A stretch of DNA of 64,000 nucleotides from Tenebrio molitor (GCF_963966145.1 NC_091050.1:22816001-22880000), one strand, 5' to 3'; numbered from the stretch's first letter, positions 33,790 to 60,859 are shown. The notes: generated by a model not told the origin, from the sequence alone. A program made the numbers and translations.

Positions 33790-34187
33790 ATAAAGAAATG
33801 GCGCCCATTTTGAACATTTGTTGCATTAAAGAGTATACTTATAAAATTGGTTTCTATTTTTTAACATGTAGGCTTTGAACATATTCAGGAAGCAAATAGT
33901 GCGCTGTATTTATTGCAAAGTAGCCTTTCAAACGAGGTGTCACTTGGCATACCGTTACATTTGAAAAAAAAAGTTAGGGGTGGTTGCGCACTTCCGGGAG
34001 CAGATATGCAAAAACCATATGCACCAAAATGTGGGCAAAGAAAAACGAAAGTCGACCTGTTCCGGGATTTTTTACAAGGATTTTTTACAAAAATCGCCCA
34101 TGTCCAAATTATGAATTTTATTCCAGTTAATAAAGTTACCACACTGTATAGATTGAATAGTTTTCCGTTGTTTACAGCGCCAAAAAG
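33790..34187. other. Upstream region of the P450 gene
   Basis: It contains a GC-richer stretch near 33960-34110 with a 15-bp tandem doublet (GGATTTTTTACAA at 34066 and 34080), probably repeat-derived. Just before the start codon, TTGTTTACAG may be the acceptor of a 5'-UTR intron. No clear core promoter is identified. Confidence 0.35.
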
Positions 34188-49513
<15,326 letters not shown>

Positions 49514-49539
49514 AGAAAAAAATGTAGTAAACGTTTATA

Positions 49540-50264
49540 TCGGGTGTGTCAAAAAGGTCGGACACCAAAGAAGATACACAATTTATAGTAATCATGGACC
49601 ATGAAGAAATTTTTTTTGTTTGCTTTTGGCCTTTCGTTAACACGCAAGAACTTTTGAAAGTTATAACTAAACTACCTATAAAACTAAATGATTCTGTTAT
49701 TGATGTGGAAACATAATTGTATCTGTCAGCTTTCAAAGGTGCCCCCAACAGATATCCAAAAAATTCCTTTCACGAATATGTACGTTTAAAATCCGTTTCT
49801 TCGTCAGTGTTAAATATGATAAAATTTTGTGTGGGGGAGTAGTTTTCAAACGCGGCAACATTGCTAACAAATCATAGCAACGAAAAAAAAAACACCTTTA
49901 TAAAATAAATGTCAATGAAATTGTGACAGTTTTCAAATTGTTTTCAAAATGAGCTTTACCGCAGGTGAATATTGTAACATGCATTTAGCTCTTGGTGCCG
50001 CAGAAAATAACTCGGCATTTAGCTGCCCACACGTTCTCCTAACGGAAGGCGTTTTGACCAACGACTGAGGGAAAAAAATGTAACCATGACGACTACATAC
50101 GGTATTTTTAGTTACCTATTGCGTTGCTGTCATTTTTATTTTCACTTTCTCAAACTTTTTTCTTTACTTGAAAGCTGCAGAACAGTTTTTGGTACAAAAT
50201 CGGGGTCTATGTGATGCTATGCTATGCTACTAAAACGCTTGTCCGTCCTTTTGACACACCCCCA
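49540..50264 (+). mobile_element. Mariner-type deletion derivative just downstream of the P450
   Basis: TCGGGTGTGTCAAAAAGG mirrors CCTTTTGACACACCCCCA, with TA at 49538-49539 and 50265-50266. The plus frame at 49948 reads MSFTAGEYCNMHLALGAAEN then NSAFSCPHVLLTEGVL, a DUF4817-like N-terminus that decays. The element begins 26 bp after the P450 stop codon, so the P450 poly(A) signal may lie within it. Confidence 0.8.
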
Positions 50265-50266
50265 TA

Positions 50267-51010
50267 GCTATGAGCTAACATTGTTAACATAAATTGTTAT
50301 TTTATTCTTGTATTATAATCTTGTAATGTGAAGATCTTCCAGATTTTTTTATATTTTGTTCTTTGTTTAAGAAAGGATAATGGGTGGAGATTTGAGAGTG
50401 AAACCGACGTATGTTAAATCACTTTGCGAATTTTGGACGTTTCGGACTTTTGTTGACAGGCCTTTAGTAAATCTTAATATCTGGGTGAAGCTAATTTCAT
50501 TGATTTTGGTTCATCTGGGTTTTGAAATTTAGGAACTCCTATTAAGTTTTGACTTTATTGATCGGAATCGTTGGATAAGGCTCAAAACCAAAACCAAACT
50601 TCAGCAAGCGATTGCGGAGTAATTAAATTTTTAATTTGTAAAAGTATTGCATTTTTCAATGTTTATGTAAATGTTATGTAAATATATAAAGGTAGGTGAG
50701 GGAAACTGAGGTAATTAAAGTTGAACGTGGAAGAAAATACAGGCTTTCAAAGATCGAGGTCTATCTTTATTTGTTAAAGAATCTTTGACAACGGTGTTTC
50801 TCCATTTTTATTTAAACAAAAATAGTCACCAATTAACATACGGAGAAAAATTAAAAAGATAAGAAATGTTATTTCTCCCCACCAGTGGGGTAAGATTAAA
50901 AAAAGAACATCTTTTTTTAGTACTATATTTTTGAGGTATTTTATTAATTCTTTGCTTGCCTTATTTCGGTCACATCTGCTAGATAGGCGTCCCCCGTCCC
51001 TATGTTAGCT
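50267..51010. other. Unassigned DNA
   Basis: No terminal repeats recognised. Confidence 0.3.
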
Positions 51011-51014
51011 ATCA

Positions 51015-51175
51015 AAACTTTGTATTCAAGTCCTTTACACCAACCTCAGGCGTTCTGCAAAACTCAAACCTTGGACTTCTTCTATTCCTACTCTTCATAA
51101 ACGATATTGTCAAAATGGTCTTATTACCTGTGAAAAGTTGCTTTTTGCTGATGATCTTAAATTGTTTCCAGTAAC
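51015..51175 (+). pseudogene. LINE reverse transcriptase fragment (FADD)
   Basis: The reading FTPTSGVLQNSNLGLLLFLL then FINDI corresponds to the SGVPQGSxLGPLLFLLFINDI motif. After a frameshift, EKLLFADDLKLF contains the catalytic Asp pair. This is Jockey/CR1-group-like; only the palm is left. Confidence 0.75.
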
Positions 51176-51212
51176 TGGATTCTTCCTGTAGGAAATATAT
51201 TTATTATTTTTG

Positions 51213-51660
51213 TTATGTATTTGAAAAATTGAACAAAACCCGCGAAACAGAATAAATTGGCCAAGTCGTGATCGTCAAAGAAACGGTAAAAACCCTAAGT
51301 TGTGTGTTTTTACACAAAATGGCGGAAGCCTAACTCGAGATGCAAATGGTGGACCTGCAGGTTGGACAAATTGCGAAATAAAAATACAAAAGTCAGTGGG
51401 AAGACGCCTGAATTTAATTTGTAAATACATGAATAAAGACATTCATTTACAGTATCAATTGATTTGGAACAAGATCACATAATAAATTAAACAATTCAGC
51501 AGTGCGACTTTGCATGACTCGAGCGAGTCTTCCGCCATTTTGTATAAGAACATACAACATACAACATAGTGGTTTTACCGTTTCGATGACGATCACGACT
51601 TGGCCAGTTTGTTCAATTTCGCGAGTTTTGTTTAATTTTTTCAAATATTTGAATTTGCGC
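51213..51660. repeat. Palindromic repeat, partial copy at 59505-59610
   Basis: ATTTGAAAAATTGAACAAAA, TTGGCCAAGTCGTGATCGTC and ACAAAATGGCGGAAG in the left arm pair with the right arm at 51500-51660. The centre (51340-51440) matches the reverse complement of 59505-59580. Family unknown. Confidence 0.7.
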
Positions 51661-51699
51661 GGAAGACTGATCCTTATTGGGTTATTACAATTTGTACAA

Positions 51700-52120
51700 C
51701 ATGAGTCTCGAGAGTGAACAAACAAGACTTCAAATTTACAACGACTGAAGGCCTAACTGAATATTCCGCTCCTCTAACTCTCAGCTCATCCGGATAACGC
51801 GTAGTCCCCGAACGCGCCGTTATTCCAGCTTTCACCCCACAATCTATTAATCCCTGCAGTACGACGAGTATTTGGCCAAGGCCCTACGAGACCTAACCTA
51901 ACTCCCCACGTTGATTGAGAGCAACACTCTCCCGCGTCGGCAACCTAACTCCCCACGTGGTTGAAGACAACACTCTCTCGGGTATTCCGTCATAGAGGAG
52001 CCCCGTAAAGGCGATGACGGCAACCCCAGACGGGCCCATCGGTGCGTCCCCCATATTTCATGTACACGACGCTCCGCGCTCACAACCGAGCCCTACACGT
52101 TGATCATCGGAATAAACAAA
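51700..52120. repeat. GC-rich repeat, inverted relative at 58900-59320
   Basis: Blocks such as GGATAACGCG, CGAACGCG and CAAGGCCCTACGAGACCTAA recur in reverse complement downstream. ACCTAACTCCCCACGTTG followed by GACAACACTCTC is tandemly repeated here at about 51893 and 51940. This is probably LTR or untranslated transposon sequence. Confidence 0.6.
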
Positions 52121-52752
52121 GACAAAAACATATTTTCTCCGAAGTTTGGCTCGCCCAACGGTAGAAATAGTTAAACGATTTTGGTTACCACGTGGCCCAC
52201 GTGTCCAACGTTAAGATCACCGGAACGCGAACCTGAGGGAGAGGATGTAAATGTAAACTCTCACGCTTGCTCGATACCTAGGTTTAATTACCAAAAATTT
52301 AATTGTTACAAATCTACAAGTTGTATGATAAGTATGGGTTCGAATTTAAACTGAAATTGATGTTAAAATAAACAATACAGGGTGATTCTGAAATAAGCTT
52401 GGAAAAAAAAACGGTAATTGGTGATGATGAGAAAAAGTCATTGACAAAAAAATTTTCTCATAAAAGTTTTTTCGTTTTCGAGATACAAATGATTGAAAAT
52501 TTGCTCAAAATTGTTAGTACGCTGCTGAGTTAAAGGTGATTATCTTGGTAGTTTAGCATCAATAATAATCAAAGGTGCCCGTCAGTCACAAACGCAACTT
52601 CACTCCTCTCGATCATCTCAATAGAAACATTACAAAGCAGTGTAGTTGCACCTACGACTTTATTATGAAGTTGATGTAACAATGATTGCTAATGAAGTGA
52701 ACAAATTCGGACAAATCTTCCCTATTCATAGGCGTTGGAAATATACATATAA

Positions 52753-53230
52753 GGCATTCACGATCTTTTTGGGACCGAGTTGGCTATGATTTTTTCTTTT
52801 CATGTTGGACTAACTGATTCAGTGATGCAACGGATGCAACTTTTTTTTTCTGTCAGTGTCTGTTCGACATTTTCTTGCCGCCGTATAGCCAGATTTATTA
52901 TTATAATATTCGTAAGAAAGTAAATGATGTATTAAGTGTGTAAAAATCATTAATTTTGGTCAAAGGAAAAGTGAAAATTGTCAAAATAATTTTGTTACGA
53001 CAAAAAATTTCCATTAAACGATGTTACTTCCAATTTAAAAAGAATAGACCAGATTTAAGAGATCCGGCAACAATGTACCTATTCAGATAATATAACCTTA
53101 ATTTGAAAACAACCTAACCTAACACAAAAAGTGTCGATTTCCTTTAGGGAATATAGTTATCACCGAGGTATTGCCAACAAAATCACTAGATGGTCATAGC
53201 CAACTCGGTCCCAAAAATATCGTGAATGCC
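52753..53230. mobile_element. PIF/Harbinger-like MITE with TAA duplication
   Basis: GGCATTCACGATCTTTTTGG and GGACCGAGTTGGCTATGA mirror the right end over about 38 bp. TAA flanks it at 52750-52752 and 53231-53233, the 3-bp target length of PIF/Harbinger elements. Confidence 0.75.
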
Positions 53231-53238
53231 TAATAGTA

Positions 53239-53586
53239 TGATCAAAAAGTCTTTGGATCAGAGTAGCCGTGGAATTAACAAGCTATCTAGGAAATTATTT
53301 ATTTCGATGATTTTTGACATTTATTTGACAACTGTCAAGTTAGCACATTATAATTGAAAATGTTTCAAAGAGAACATACAATTTTTATTATTAAATCATA
53401 CTACAGTAATGGCAATCGTGGTCAAAATGGTGATTGGATTTATTCGCTTCGTTTATGTTTAAACGAGTTCCGTGAGAGATTAGCACTACTTTGAATTACA
53501 CATAAAAACTACGGTCAGTAGAAGTAATAATTCTATAGATGGTTTTTACATTTAATGGCTACCGTGATCCAAAGACTTTTTGATCA
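53239..53586 (+). mobile_element. TA-flanked element with transposase N-terminal trace
   Basis: TGATCAAAAAGTCTTTGGAT mirrors ATCCAAAGACTTTTTGATCA, with TA at 53237-53238 and 53587-53588. A frame reading MFQREHTIFIIKSYYSNGNR then GDWIYSLRLCLNEFRER resembles the N-terminal domain seen in copies A and B. Confidence 0.8.
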
Positions 53587-53749
53587 TACGATACAAGGAT
53601 ATACTGTAATTTCCATCCTTTTGATTTCACCTCTAAAAGTCATTTACGCAGAATTATTTTGTGTCAACGATACTCCACATTTTTTTTCCAAACTTATTTC
53701 AGAATCACCTTGTATTTACAACACGAAAATGACAAATTGTTAATCGGGT

Positions 53750-54288
53750 CGTGAAAAATTTACAGACTCAATAAAAGGGGGGAACGTTATCTGGTCTCAT
53801 TGCACTCGAAGTCTCGCTCGCCCGTCGATAAGACCAGCTAAAGTAAAAAAAAGGTGTTTTACGGAGATAAAACGGCAATGTTACAAGTTTCACGTTGGAC
53901 GTCGTGAATTTCCCCCCGGGTCGAGCGCTCGTGATACGATTCTGGAATGGCTCCTGTGCGACTAACGGGACTGGACCGCCAGGTCGTTCCCGAGATGTTA
54001 CCCTGGTAAGGGCTCCAGCGACCTGGTGGAAACCTAACTGTAAGGGTCTGCGAAGCTCCCAAACGTCCGTCGTCGTCCTGCACGCGTAGGTACACGTGTG
54101 TTTTACCCTGCTCTCGGAACGGGTAGGAGAATGGTGAGTCGAAAAATCTTACCAGGCCGTAAGGGCGAGTGAAAATTCGATCTGCACGGGGCGATTCGTT
54201 CGGAAAAATGAACGCTCGGTCGGTGCGGTCCTTTAATCCGTCCCTGGACGTGCGGGGTGGTAGATGATGTAAATTGTTAAATGTAACA
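53750..54288 (+). repeat. LTR-like GC-rich sequence ending TGTAACA
   Basis: Its composition and the end TTAAATGTAACA resemble the LTR at 57880-58897. A candidate start TGTTAATCGG lies at 53738, but I find no target duplication. The frames here are not genes. Confidence 0.45.
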
Positions 54289-54318
54289 GTACCTGTGAAC
54301 CACGTGTACTAGTTATGA

Positions 54319-55132
54319 CAGAAACTGAAAACGAGAAACAACATTATACATAAACTCACAGGCACAAGTTGGGGAGCGAATGCACACACTTTACGTATCA
54401 CAGGACTAGCTCTAGTATATTCAACGGCAGAATATTGTTGCCCTGTCTGGAAGAACAGTGCACACGTGAACAAAATAGATGCTCAATTGAATACCACACT
54501 TCGAATAATAACGGGTACTTTAAAATCTACTCCAACACCATGGCTACATGTCCTAACGCACATTATTCCGTACGATATTAGAAGAAAATACGTAACAAAA
54601 CGAATTTGGGATACATTTCAAAATTCACCGAACATGTACTCCATAACACAAGACATGGCAAATTTACCACTCTTTAGATTAAAATCGCGTAAACCACTTT
54701 GGAAAGAAGAATTTCTCATGGAACCATTTTCCAAATCTGACTATTGGAAAGCAGCCTGGCAAGACGTAGATATTTTCAATAAAAATCTAATTGAGGATCC
54801 TACAAAACAAATTCCGGGATTTGACCTACCTAGGAAAATCTGGTGTAAATTAAATCGTTTTAGAACCGGCCATGGCAAATGCAATAATATGTTGTTTCAC
54901 TGGAACATTCGTGAAAACCCTTCTTGTGAATGCGGTGCAGAAAAAGAAACCATCCAACACATTGTGGAAGAATGTCCCCTTACTAAATTCCAGCAAGGTT
55001 TCTCCAAACTACATCTACTTACCGAAGACGCCCTAAATTGGCTACAACAAATTAAAAACATATAATTTACCATAATTATTTTATGAATTTCGAATTTTAA
55101 TTGTAATTTTCTTCATACGAATATATATATAT
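54319..55132 (+). mobile_element. 5'-truncated LINE with 11-bp target duplication
   Basis: ACTAGTTATGA is present at 54308-54318 and 55133-55143, flanking the LINE body. The element ends in a (TA)n-rich tail. Another copy of its 3' end is at 22046-22181 plus 25708-25985, so the family was active more than once locally. Confidence 0.9.
54331..55065 (+). pseudogene. LINE ORF2 C-terminal region (5'-truncated)
   Basis: The frame is open from the truncation point: NNIIHKLTGTSWGANAHTLR, then LALVYSTAEYCCPVWKNSAH (end of the reverse transcriptase) and PGFDLPRKIWCKLNRFRTGH. The C-terminal block CECGAEKETIQHIVEECPL has the cysteine/histidine spacing of LINE C-terminal knuckles. About 245 residues without stops suggest a young insertion. 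Confidence 0.8.
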
Positions 55133-55143
55133 ACTAGTTATGA

Positions 55144-55480
55144 TAATATCTGGATTAACCTGCGCAGCCCGTTAGCATCATACGTGATGCTACACTTATA
55201 CGCGACAAACACGTAGGCTGTGCGCGATTTATGAAGATCGAGTCGCACCGTTGATTTGATTTTGACAATACACGGAATGAACAATTCAAAGAATTGTAAC
55301 AATAAACCACTCAATTTTTAAATAAAACAACAGAAAACACAACCGTTCAGTTCGAGAGGAGAGCGCATTTCCGTTTTTTAAAATGGAACCCAAAAATGAC
55401 CCCCACTCTCCCACGGTCGTCGCTTCTTCTCCTAGTTCCTTTTAATTTGTTTCGGCGGAACGGTGGCAATTTGAATTCAA
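55144..55480. other. Unassigned DNA, target region of the LINE
   Basis: GC-richer sequence continuing the LTR-like stretch upstream of the LINE. GATGCTAACGGGC-type palindrome near 55170-55195. No gene. Confidence 0.3.
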
Positions 55481-55489
55481 ATTGAGGTA

Positions 55490-55909
55490 TGACAATAAGA
55501 TCCAGTGAATTTATGGACTGGTCTATTGGGAGATTGTGTCGTATGTCAACAGTATCAATTAATTTCTAGATAATTTTATCCTTCGTCTCTAGGTTGGACC
55601 TTTTAAATTTCTTGCACGTTTAACAGAACAGGTCTATACAGAATACATAGACATGGAACTTCCCGATTTATTGGAGGAGATACCACTCGCTTTTCGTATC
55701 AACGACTGGTTCTAGCACGATGGGGCACCACTTCATTTCAGTACAGAAGTGCGCGAAATTTCAAATCAAAGGTATCTTGACTGTTGAATAGGACAAGGCG
55801 GTCCACCACATTGGCCCGCTTCGTCCCCTGATTTAAATCTTCTTGATTTTTTTCTTTGGGGACATGTGAAAAACGTTGTCTACAGACAGCCCATTAACAC
55901 AGAGGAGGA
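55490..55909 (+). pseudogene. DUF4817/DDE_3-type transposase, catalytic half
   Basis: After an acceptor-like CGTCTCTAG (55590) the frame reads GPFKFLARLTEQVYTEYIDM, then ELPDLLEEIPLAF, HDGAPLHFSTEVREI with the second Asp, GQGGPPHWPASSPDLNLLDF and FLWGHVKNVVYRQPINTEEE. Two stops interrupt it. It is homologous to 15600-16511, and the sequence before the acceptor is also shared. It breaks at about 55909 into unrelated sequence. Confidence 0.8.
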
Positions 55910-56950
55910 GCGGTAGTCCCACTGTCGCCGGTTCTTGTAATATTGCCGACGCCAGCAGGGTCTGCAGGCCACCGTCGCGTCATCCACGAATGAAGGAAGC
56001 AGGTACTCGTTTCCAACAAGTATTTCACGAGTAATAATGAGCCCGATCGAATTGAAAATGCCACCGCCGTCTTGATGATTGACATGTTTCACTATACATC
56101 TGCCTGGGCGAAGCTTTAGTGCCTGTGATCTCCACGGCGCCACTTTAGGGGGGAATGTCACTAAATAATCATAACCTCATAAACAAATGTAATGAATTCA
56201 GTGAAGTTGTTAAAATGCAGTGTCAAAGACTCAAAGAGTGTCGCAGTTTAAAAGTAGCTTTAATAACAACAATTTTATTAATTTTGTTGATGCTAGTTCT
56301 GTGCGGTGTTTCTGGTTTTTAGCATTTTGCTGTTAGTGTTTATGAATTGGCTTTTTTATCATATTAGAACTGATATTGCGGTAAATGCAGCAACAACAAA
56401 TTCCGTTAGTTGTAATATTGTAAACCTATTTCTAGATTAATATTAAAATTATAATCTTATTCTTGGAATTGCAGTACCTACATTATTTCCTAAGCGGGTC
56501 ATTTCAGATAAAGATGGGTCCACAACAAAACAATTACCTATTTTTGCTTAATTAATCCGTGCCATTCTTGGTGGAATTGAGTGGAAAGGATATTTTACGT
56601 TTTGTACAGTTTTGAATATAATATCATTTTGGGCAAATTATTATTCTATGAATTTGCACTCGCCACTGACCGAGATATTTTCAAAAAACGCGGCGCCGAA
56701 ACTTTGTCCCTTCCGCGCAACCGAACCAGTGCGCCACATTTTGCTTTTGCCATTTAGAATATCCAAACTGTAATTAGTAATTACAATCAAAGTAATGTAT
56801 CATTTATCACTGGACAACTACGCATGACTGCATGCATCATGCAGATACATGTGTGTGGACTGCATGTCAAAATTGTCACGATGCACATGACGATGTGATA
56901 GCATGACAGTTAGTTGCTAACAGCAACCCCCGAAATCAACCCTAAACGTC
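55910..56950. other. Unassigned DNA
   Basis: A GC-rich 250-bp stretch (55910-56160) has open frames on both strands but no motif I recognise. The rest is AT-rich. Confidence 0.3.
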
Positions 56951-56956
56951 AGAATC

Positions 56957-57600
56957 ATGAGAACGTCGTCTGCGCTGATCGTAATAACAAGTCGTGCCAA
57001 TCGCTCAAAACTCTGCGTCCGGAAAAAAGTCAAAATATCGGTAGATGTCACCACCTCGCGCGCTATGGGAAACTGTAATAGTATTACAGAAATTACAGAA
57101 GGAAAAATTTATTCATATTGTCAAAATTTAAATGTCTAGCTGTTTCTAGCGAATACAAATTGATATCACAAAATGATTTGCATTATTGTCATTGAAGTTC
57201 TTATTGTATTTGTTATCTTGACAATCAATGACAATTCATACTTATTCGAGTTTCAAACCCTTCCAATGTCTAGCTGTTTCTCGCAAACACAAATTAATAT
57301 TAGAAAATGATTTACACCGATTATGATTGAAGTTCTTATTGCATTTATTGTTATTTTGATAATCAATGACGAATTAACGGTTGACATTTATTCTAGTTGT
57401 AAACCTTCCGTAGTTATTACAGTTTCCATTCATTCGCGATCCAACTGATCCAAGTGCCTCTGGTGGCCATTTCACATCGAATGGCACGACTTGTTATTAT
57501 CGGCGCAGACGACGCATGAGAACATAGGATTTTTCGCTCTACGCCCAGGCCGCTATAGACACTCTGACTATCTAGCAGGTCGTGGAAAATGCAATCCACA
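56957..57600. repeat. Palindromic repeat containing a 135-bp tandem duplication
   Basis: CGTCGTCTGCGC and ATAACAAGTCGTGCCA on the left pair with their complements near 57480-57525, and GGAAACTGTAAT pairs with ATTACAGTTTCC. Between them the unit GTCTAGCTGTTTCT is duplicated at 57133 and 57266 with about 15% divergence by eye. Confidence 0.65.
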
Positions 57601-57879
57601 CTACATTTGCAAAGTTAACATTGTAATAACCCCAGTTTGAATTTGAAATGCCGCCGCCGAAAACCAACCAAAAAGAACTAGACAGAAGCGTAGACGCGCG
57701 CAGGTGATTGCGAAGTTAGGACCACTGTGTAGGAGGGGATCACTTTTGCGGTGCCATTTTGAAAAAGAAATGCTCGCTCTCGACCCCTCTCGACTTTAGC
57801 TCTCGAACTGAACAGGTCGTTTGTCCTCAATTCACGTGTAGGGTCGGTTATCGGCGAGGAGCCTCGTGTAGGTAGGTAG

Positions 57880-58897
57880 TGTTACGTTATTTATTCTCCC
57901 TTTTGGTAAAATTTTCCCAAAATAACGATTTAACAGACTTCGGGTCGAGATCCACTGGTGGTGATAACGGGGAGAAAGGAAAACTCCGAGTCGTTAACAG
58001 AAATAAACATATTTTACTCAGTCCTGCACATATACAAATCTGATAACTTTCAACAAAAACAAAGAAAAACTCTCGAAAGGTAAATGGGTTAAAAAAAAAA
58101 ATAAAAAAAAGGGGAACCGAAAGCGAAGCCCGCTATCGTCCTCGACGTTATTCTTCTACGCCGCCCACGATTGGCGGGACCATTTCCTCGGCCCTCGTTT
58201 CCCAAAAGAAAAGGAAAATTCTAAAAGAGAAAGAAGTCGCACGGCGAACGAAGACACAAAAGATAAGGAATAAAATAAGAACTATTACAAAAAATTGTTA
58301 TCGGTCTGACCGGCCGTTTGCAGGCGATAACTCAAACCCGAATAAAAAAAAAAACCTTCTGCCAGAAACGACGCGCTCACTTCCCGAAAACTAAAAAAAT
58401 TCTCTATCACCCTGACCTTGATCGTCACGGGGCGGTCGACGTCTCTGGAGATCTGGACGTTCCTCGGGGACTTCCTCGGGACCACGGTGTGGACGACGAA
58501 ATCCGGGCGTGAATTAGACTCCGCACTCCGGCGTTCGGTTTTCCGCGAACTTTGCGTTGGGAATCAGTAAATCCTCTCCTCGGCGTCTGGGTTTAGACTT
58601 CCTGGACTCTTCTTCCAGCCTCACCCTCTTCGGAACCTCGACGTCTCCACGTCCTATTCTCGCCGCTCAACCACTCGCCATTTCCAGCCCCCTTCACACT
58701 CTGGCACCTATCTGACCACCAACCAAGACCAAAGCCCAAAGACCTCTCCTCCTATAATCTCCACTGGTTCCTCTCGTTTATAGTTTCGCCCCTCTCAATT
58801 CGGATTTTTATCGTTTCTGGCGGAAAACGGACTCGCCGCGAGTCGTGCGCACGGTGATCGGATGATCGAGAATACTTGCATTTTTTAAAATGTAACA
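57880..58897 (+). mobile_element. Solo LTR, Gypsy-like
   Basis: It begins TGTTACGTTATTTATTC and ends TTTTTTAAAATGTAACA. It shares its start and a TATA-plus-CCCCTCTC block with the LTR at 8350. Flanking GTAG and GTGA do not match exactly, so the 4-bp duplication is mutated or the termini come from different copies. No internal genes adjoin. The frames inside are LTR sequence. Confidence 0.7.
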
Positions 58898-59320
58898 GTG
58901 AGTACATGAACTCGGTGGCCTCCTGTTGTTTTTCCAAGCGCAACAACCTTCCTGGTATCTACTCACCCCAGGTCGTTTGTCTTCAATTCACCTGTACATG
59001 AAATCTGGGGCCCACCGTGGAGGTGCTGTTGTTTCTCCAAGCGGAGCAACCTCCCGGATGTTCACCCCAGGTCGTTTGTCCTCAATCAACTTTTGGGTTA
59101 GGTGTCGCAGGGCCTTGATCAAATACGTACGTCACGAGTACGGGAAGTAGGGGGCGACAGCTAGAATAACATCGCGTTCGGAGACCACGCGTTATCCTGG
59201 AGGGCTGTGAGAGCTTAGAACTATTCAGTTAGGGCGTTAGTAATTGTAAATCTGAAGTCTTGTAACAAACAAGACTTACTTCAGACTTACATTTAAGAGT
59301 GAACAACACTCTTATGTCAT
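58898..59320. repeat. GC-rich repeat with internal direct repeats
   Basis: CCCCAGGTCGTTTGTC recurs at about 58968 and 59065 and, truncated, at 57813 upstream of the LTR, so the LTR interrupted this repeat. The segment matches 51700-52120 in reverse complement. Confidence 0.6.
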
Positions 59321-59593
59321 GTTGTATAATTTTAACGATTAGAAAAGATTATGGGGTGCCATCATTTGTGGATGATTTTTGGAGGTATGTTTAGTCATCC
59401 CATTTACAGTGGCTGTTATTATTATTTGTGTTGTAATGTATTTCTGATCAAACGCTGCTTTAAATGAAATGTGTTTATCCAAGTATGTACAAATTAAATA
59501 CAGGCGTCCTCCCACCGACTCATGCATTTTTATTTCGAAGTTTGTCTACCCTACAGGTCCACCATTTGCATCTCGAGTTAGTTTTCCGCCATT

Positions 59594-60855
59594 TTGTATA
59601 AAACACAGAAGAAGCAGAAGGGAGATAGGGGGGAGAACGATATAAAAGAAATAAGAACAGAGAGGGAGGTGTGGAAATACATAAACCGAGAGAGAAAGAA
59701 AAAGGAATCAGTGAGCGAGGAAATAACAATACAAGAATGGGAAGAGTACTTCATGAAACTGCTGGAAGGGAAAAAGGAAGAAGGAGAGGTGGGAACACAA
59801 ATGAAAGAGAAGCAGACGGCGCCGGAGGAACCAGAAATCACAGCGGAAGAGATGGAAAGACAGATAAGGAACTTGAAAAAGAGAAAGGCACCGGGGAGGG
59901 ACGGGGTGCAAAATGAAGCGTGGTTGTATGGGACCGAAAGAATGGTAGAGAGAATGGTTGAACTGATGAATGGGGTATGGAGAGGAGAGGGATTCCCGGA
60001 GGACTGGAGAGAAGGCGTAATCTGCCCAATTTTTAAAAAAGGCGAGAAAAACAGAACGGAAAACTACCGAGGAATAACTCTCCTGAACATGGGGTATAAG
60101 TTGTATGCGTCTGTTTTGAGTGAAAGGGTGAAGAGAAAGATCGAGGAAAAGGGAGTGTTGCCGGATAGTCGGGCTCAGGCAGGGTTCAGAAAGAGAAGGA
60201 GTACTGTGGACAATGTGTACATCCTGGACCATTTAACAAGGAACGAATTGAGGAAGAAAGGGGGGAAGATATGCGCATTGTTCGTAGACTTCAGGGCGGC
60301 GTTTGACAAGGTTGACAGAGTGAAATTGTTTGAATGTATGAGAGAGAGAGAGAGGAATATGTTAATGGCTGGTGCGGAAGGTCGAGAACAAGAAACAAGG
60401 TGAAGGTGGGAGAGAAAGAGGGCGAATGGTTTGAGACGACAAAGAGAGTGAGCCAGGGCTGCCCGCTCAGCCCCCTGCTGTTCACGATATACGTAGCGGA
60501 CGTGGAGGAAATGTTGAGGAAAGTGCAAGCGGAGGGGGGCAAGGAGAAAGTTTGGAGCCTGACGTTTGCAGACGACATGGTGATTGTCGCTAAGAGTGAA
60601 AGAGAGATGAAAGAAATAATGAGGAACCTGGAAAAGTATGTGAGGAAGAATAATCTGGAAGTGAATGTTGAGAAGACGAAAATGATGATGTTCAACAAGA
60701 GAAAGAGAAAGAATGAGGAGAGTGAGTGGAAGTGGGAAGAAAGCAAGATAGAAAGAGTGAGCGAGTTCAAGTACCTGGGCTTCATCTTCAACGAGAGAGC
60801 CACGGACAAGGCGCAAATTTCTCAAATTTATCACGTGTCAGGTCGGGTTTTATGA
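59594..60855 (+). pseudogene. LINE reverse transcriptase with one frameshift
   Basis: The motifs appear in order: RNLKKRKAPGRDGVQNEAW, PIFKKGEKNRTENYRGITLL, AQAGFRKRRSTVDNVYIL, CALFVDFRAAFDKVDRVKLF, then a frameshift at a GA repeat near 60345, RVSQGCPLSPLLFTIYVADV, SLTFADDMVIVAKSERE, LEVNVEKTKMMMF and FKYLGFIFNERATDKAQI. This covers RT fingers, palm and thumb start. The endonuclease and C-terminus are missing. The coding strand is purine-rich and GC-richer than its surroundings, which fits a young arrival. Clade is uncertain. Confidence 0.88.
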
Positions 60856-60859
60856 TCAG

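Larger units (their letters stand above)
52378..53712. mobile_element. TA-flanked mariner-type element hosting two others
   Basis: CAGGGTGATTCTGAAATAAG mirrors CTTATTTCAGAATCACCTTG, with TA at 52376-52377 and 53713-53714. It encloses a Harbinger-like MITE (52753-53230) and a TA element (53239-53586). Its own remaining sequence is about 500 bp and non-coding. Confidence 0.85.

Noticed and set aside
55880..56161. 93-residue minus-strand frame as a gene
   Set aside because: No motif, no flanking signals, and equally open frames on the other strand; it is likely repeat sequence.
59708..60834. Long minus-strand frames (174, 219 and 172 residues) opposite the LINE
   Set aside because: They are antisense shadows of the purine-rich reverse transcriptase frame and contain no motifs.
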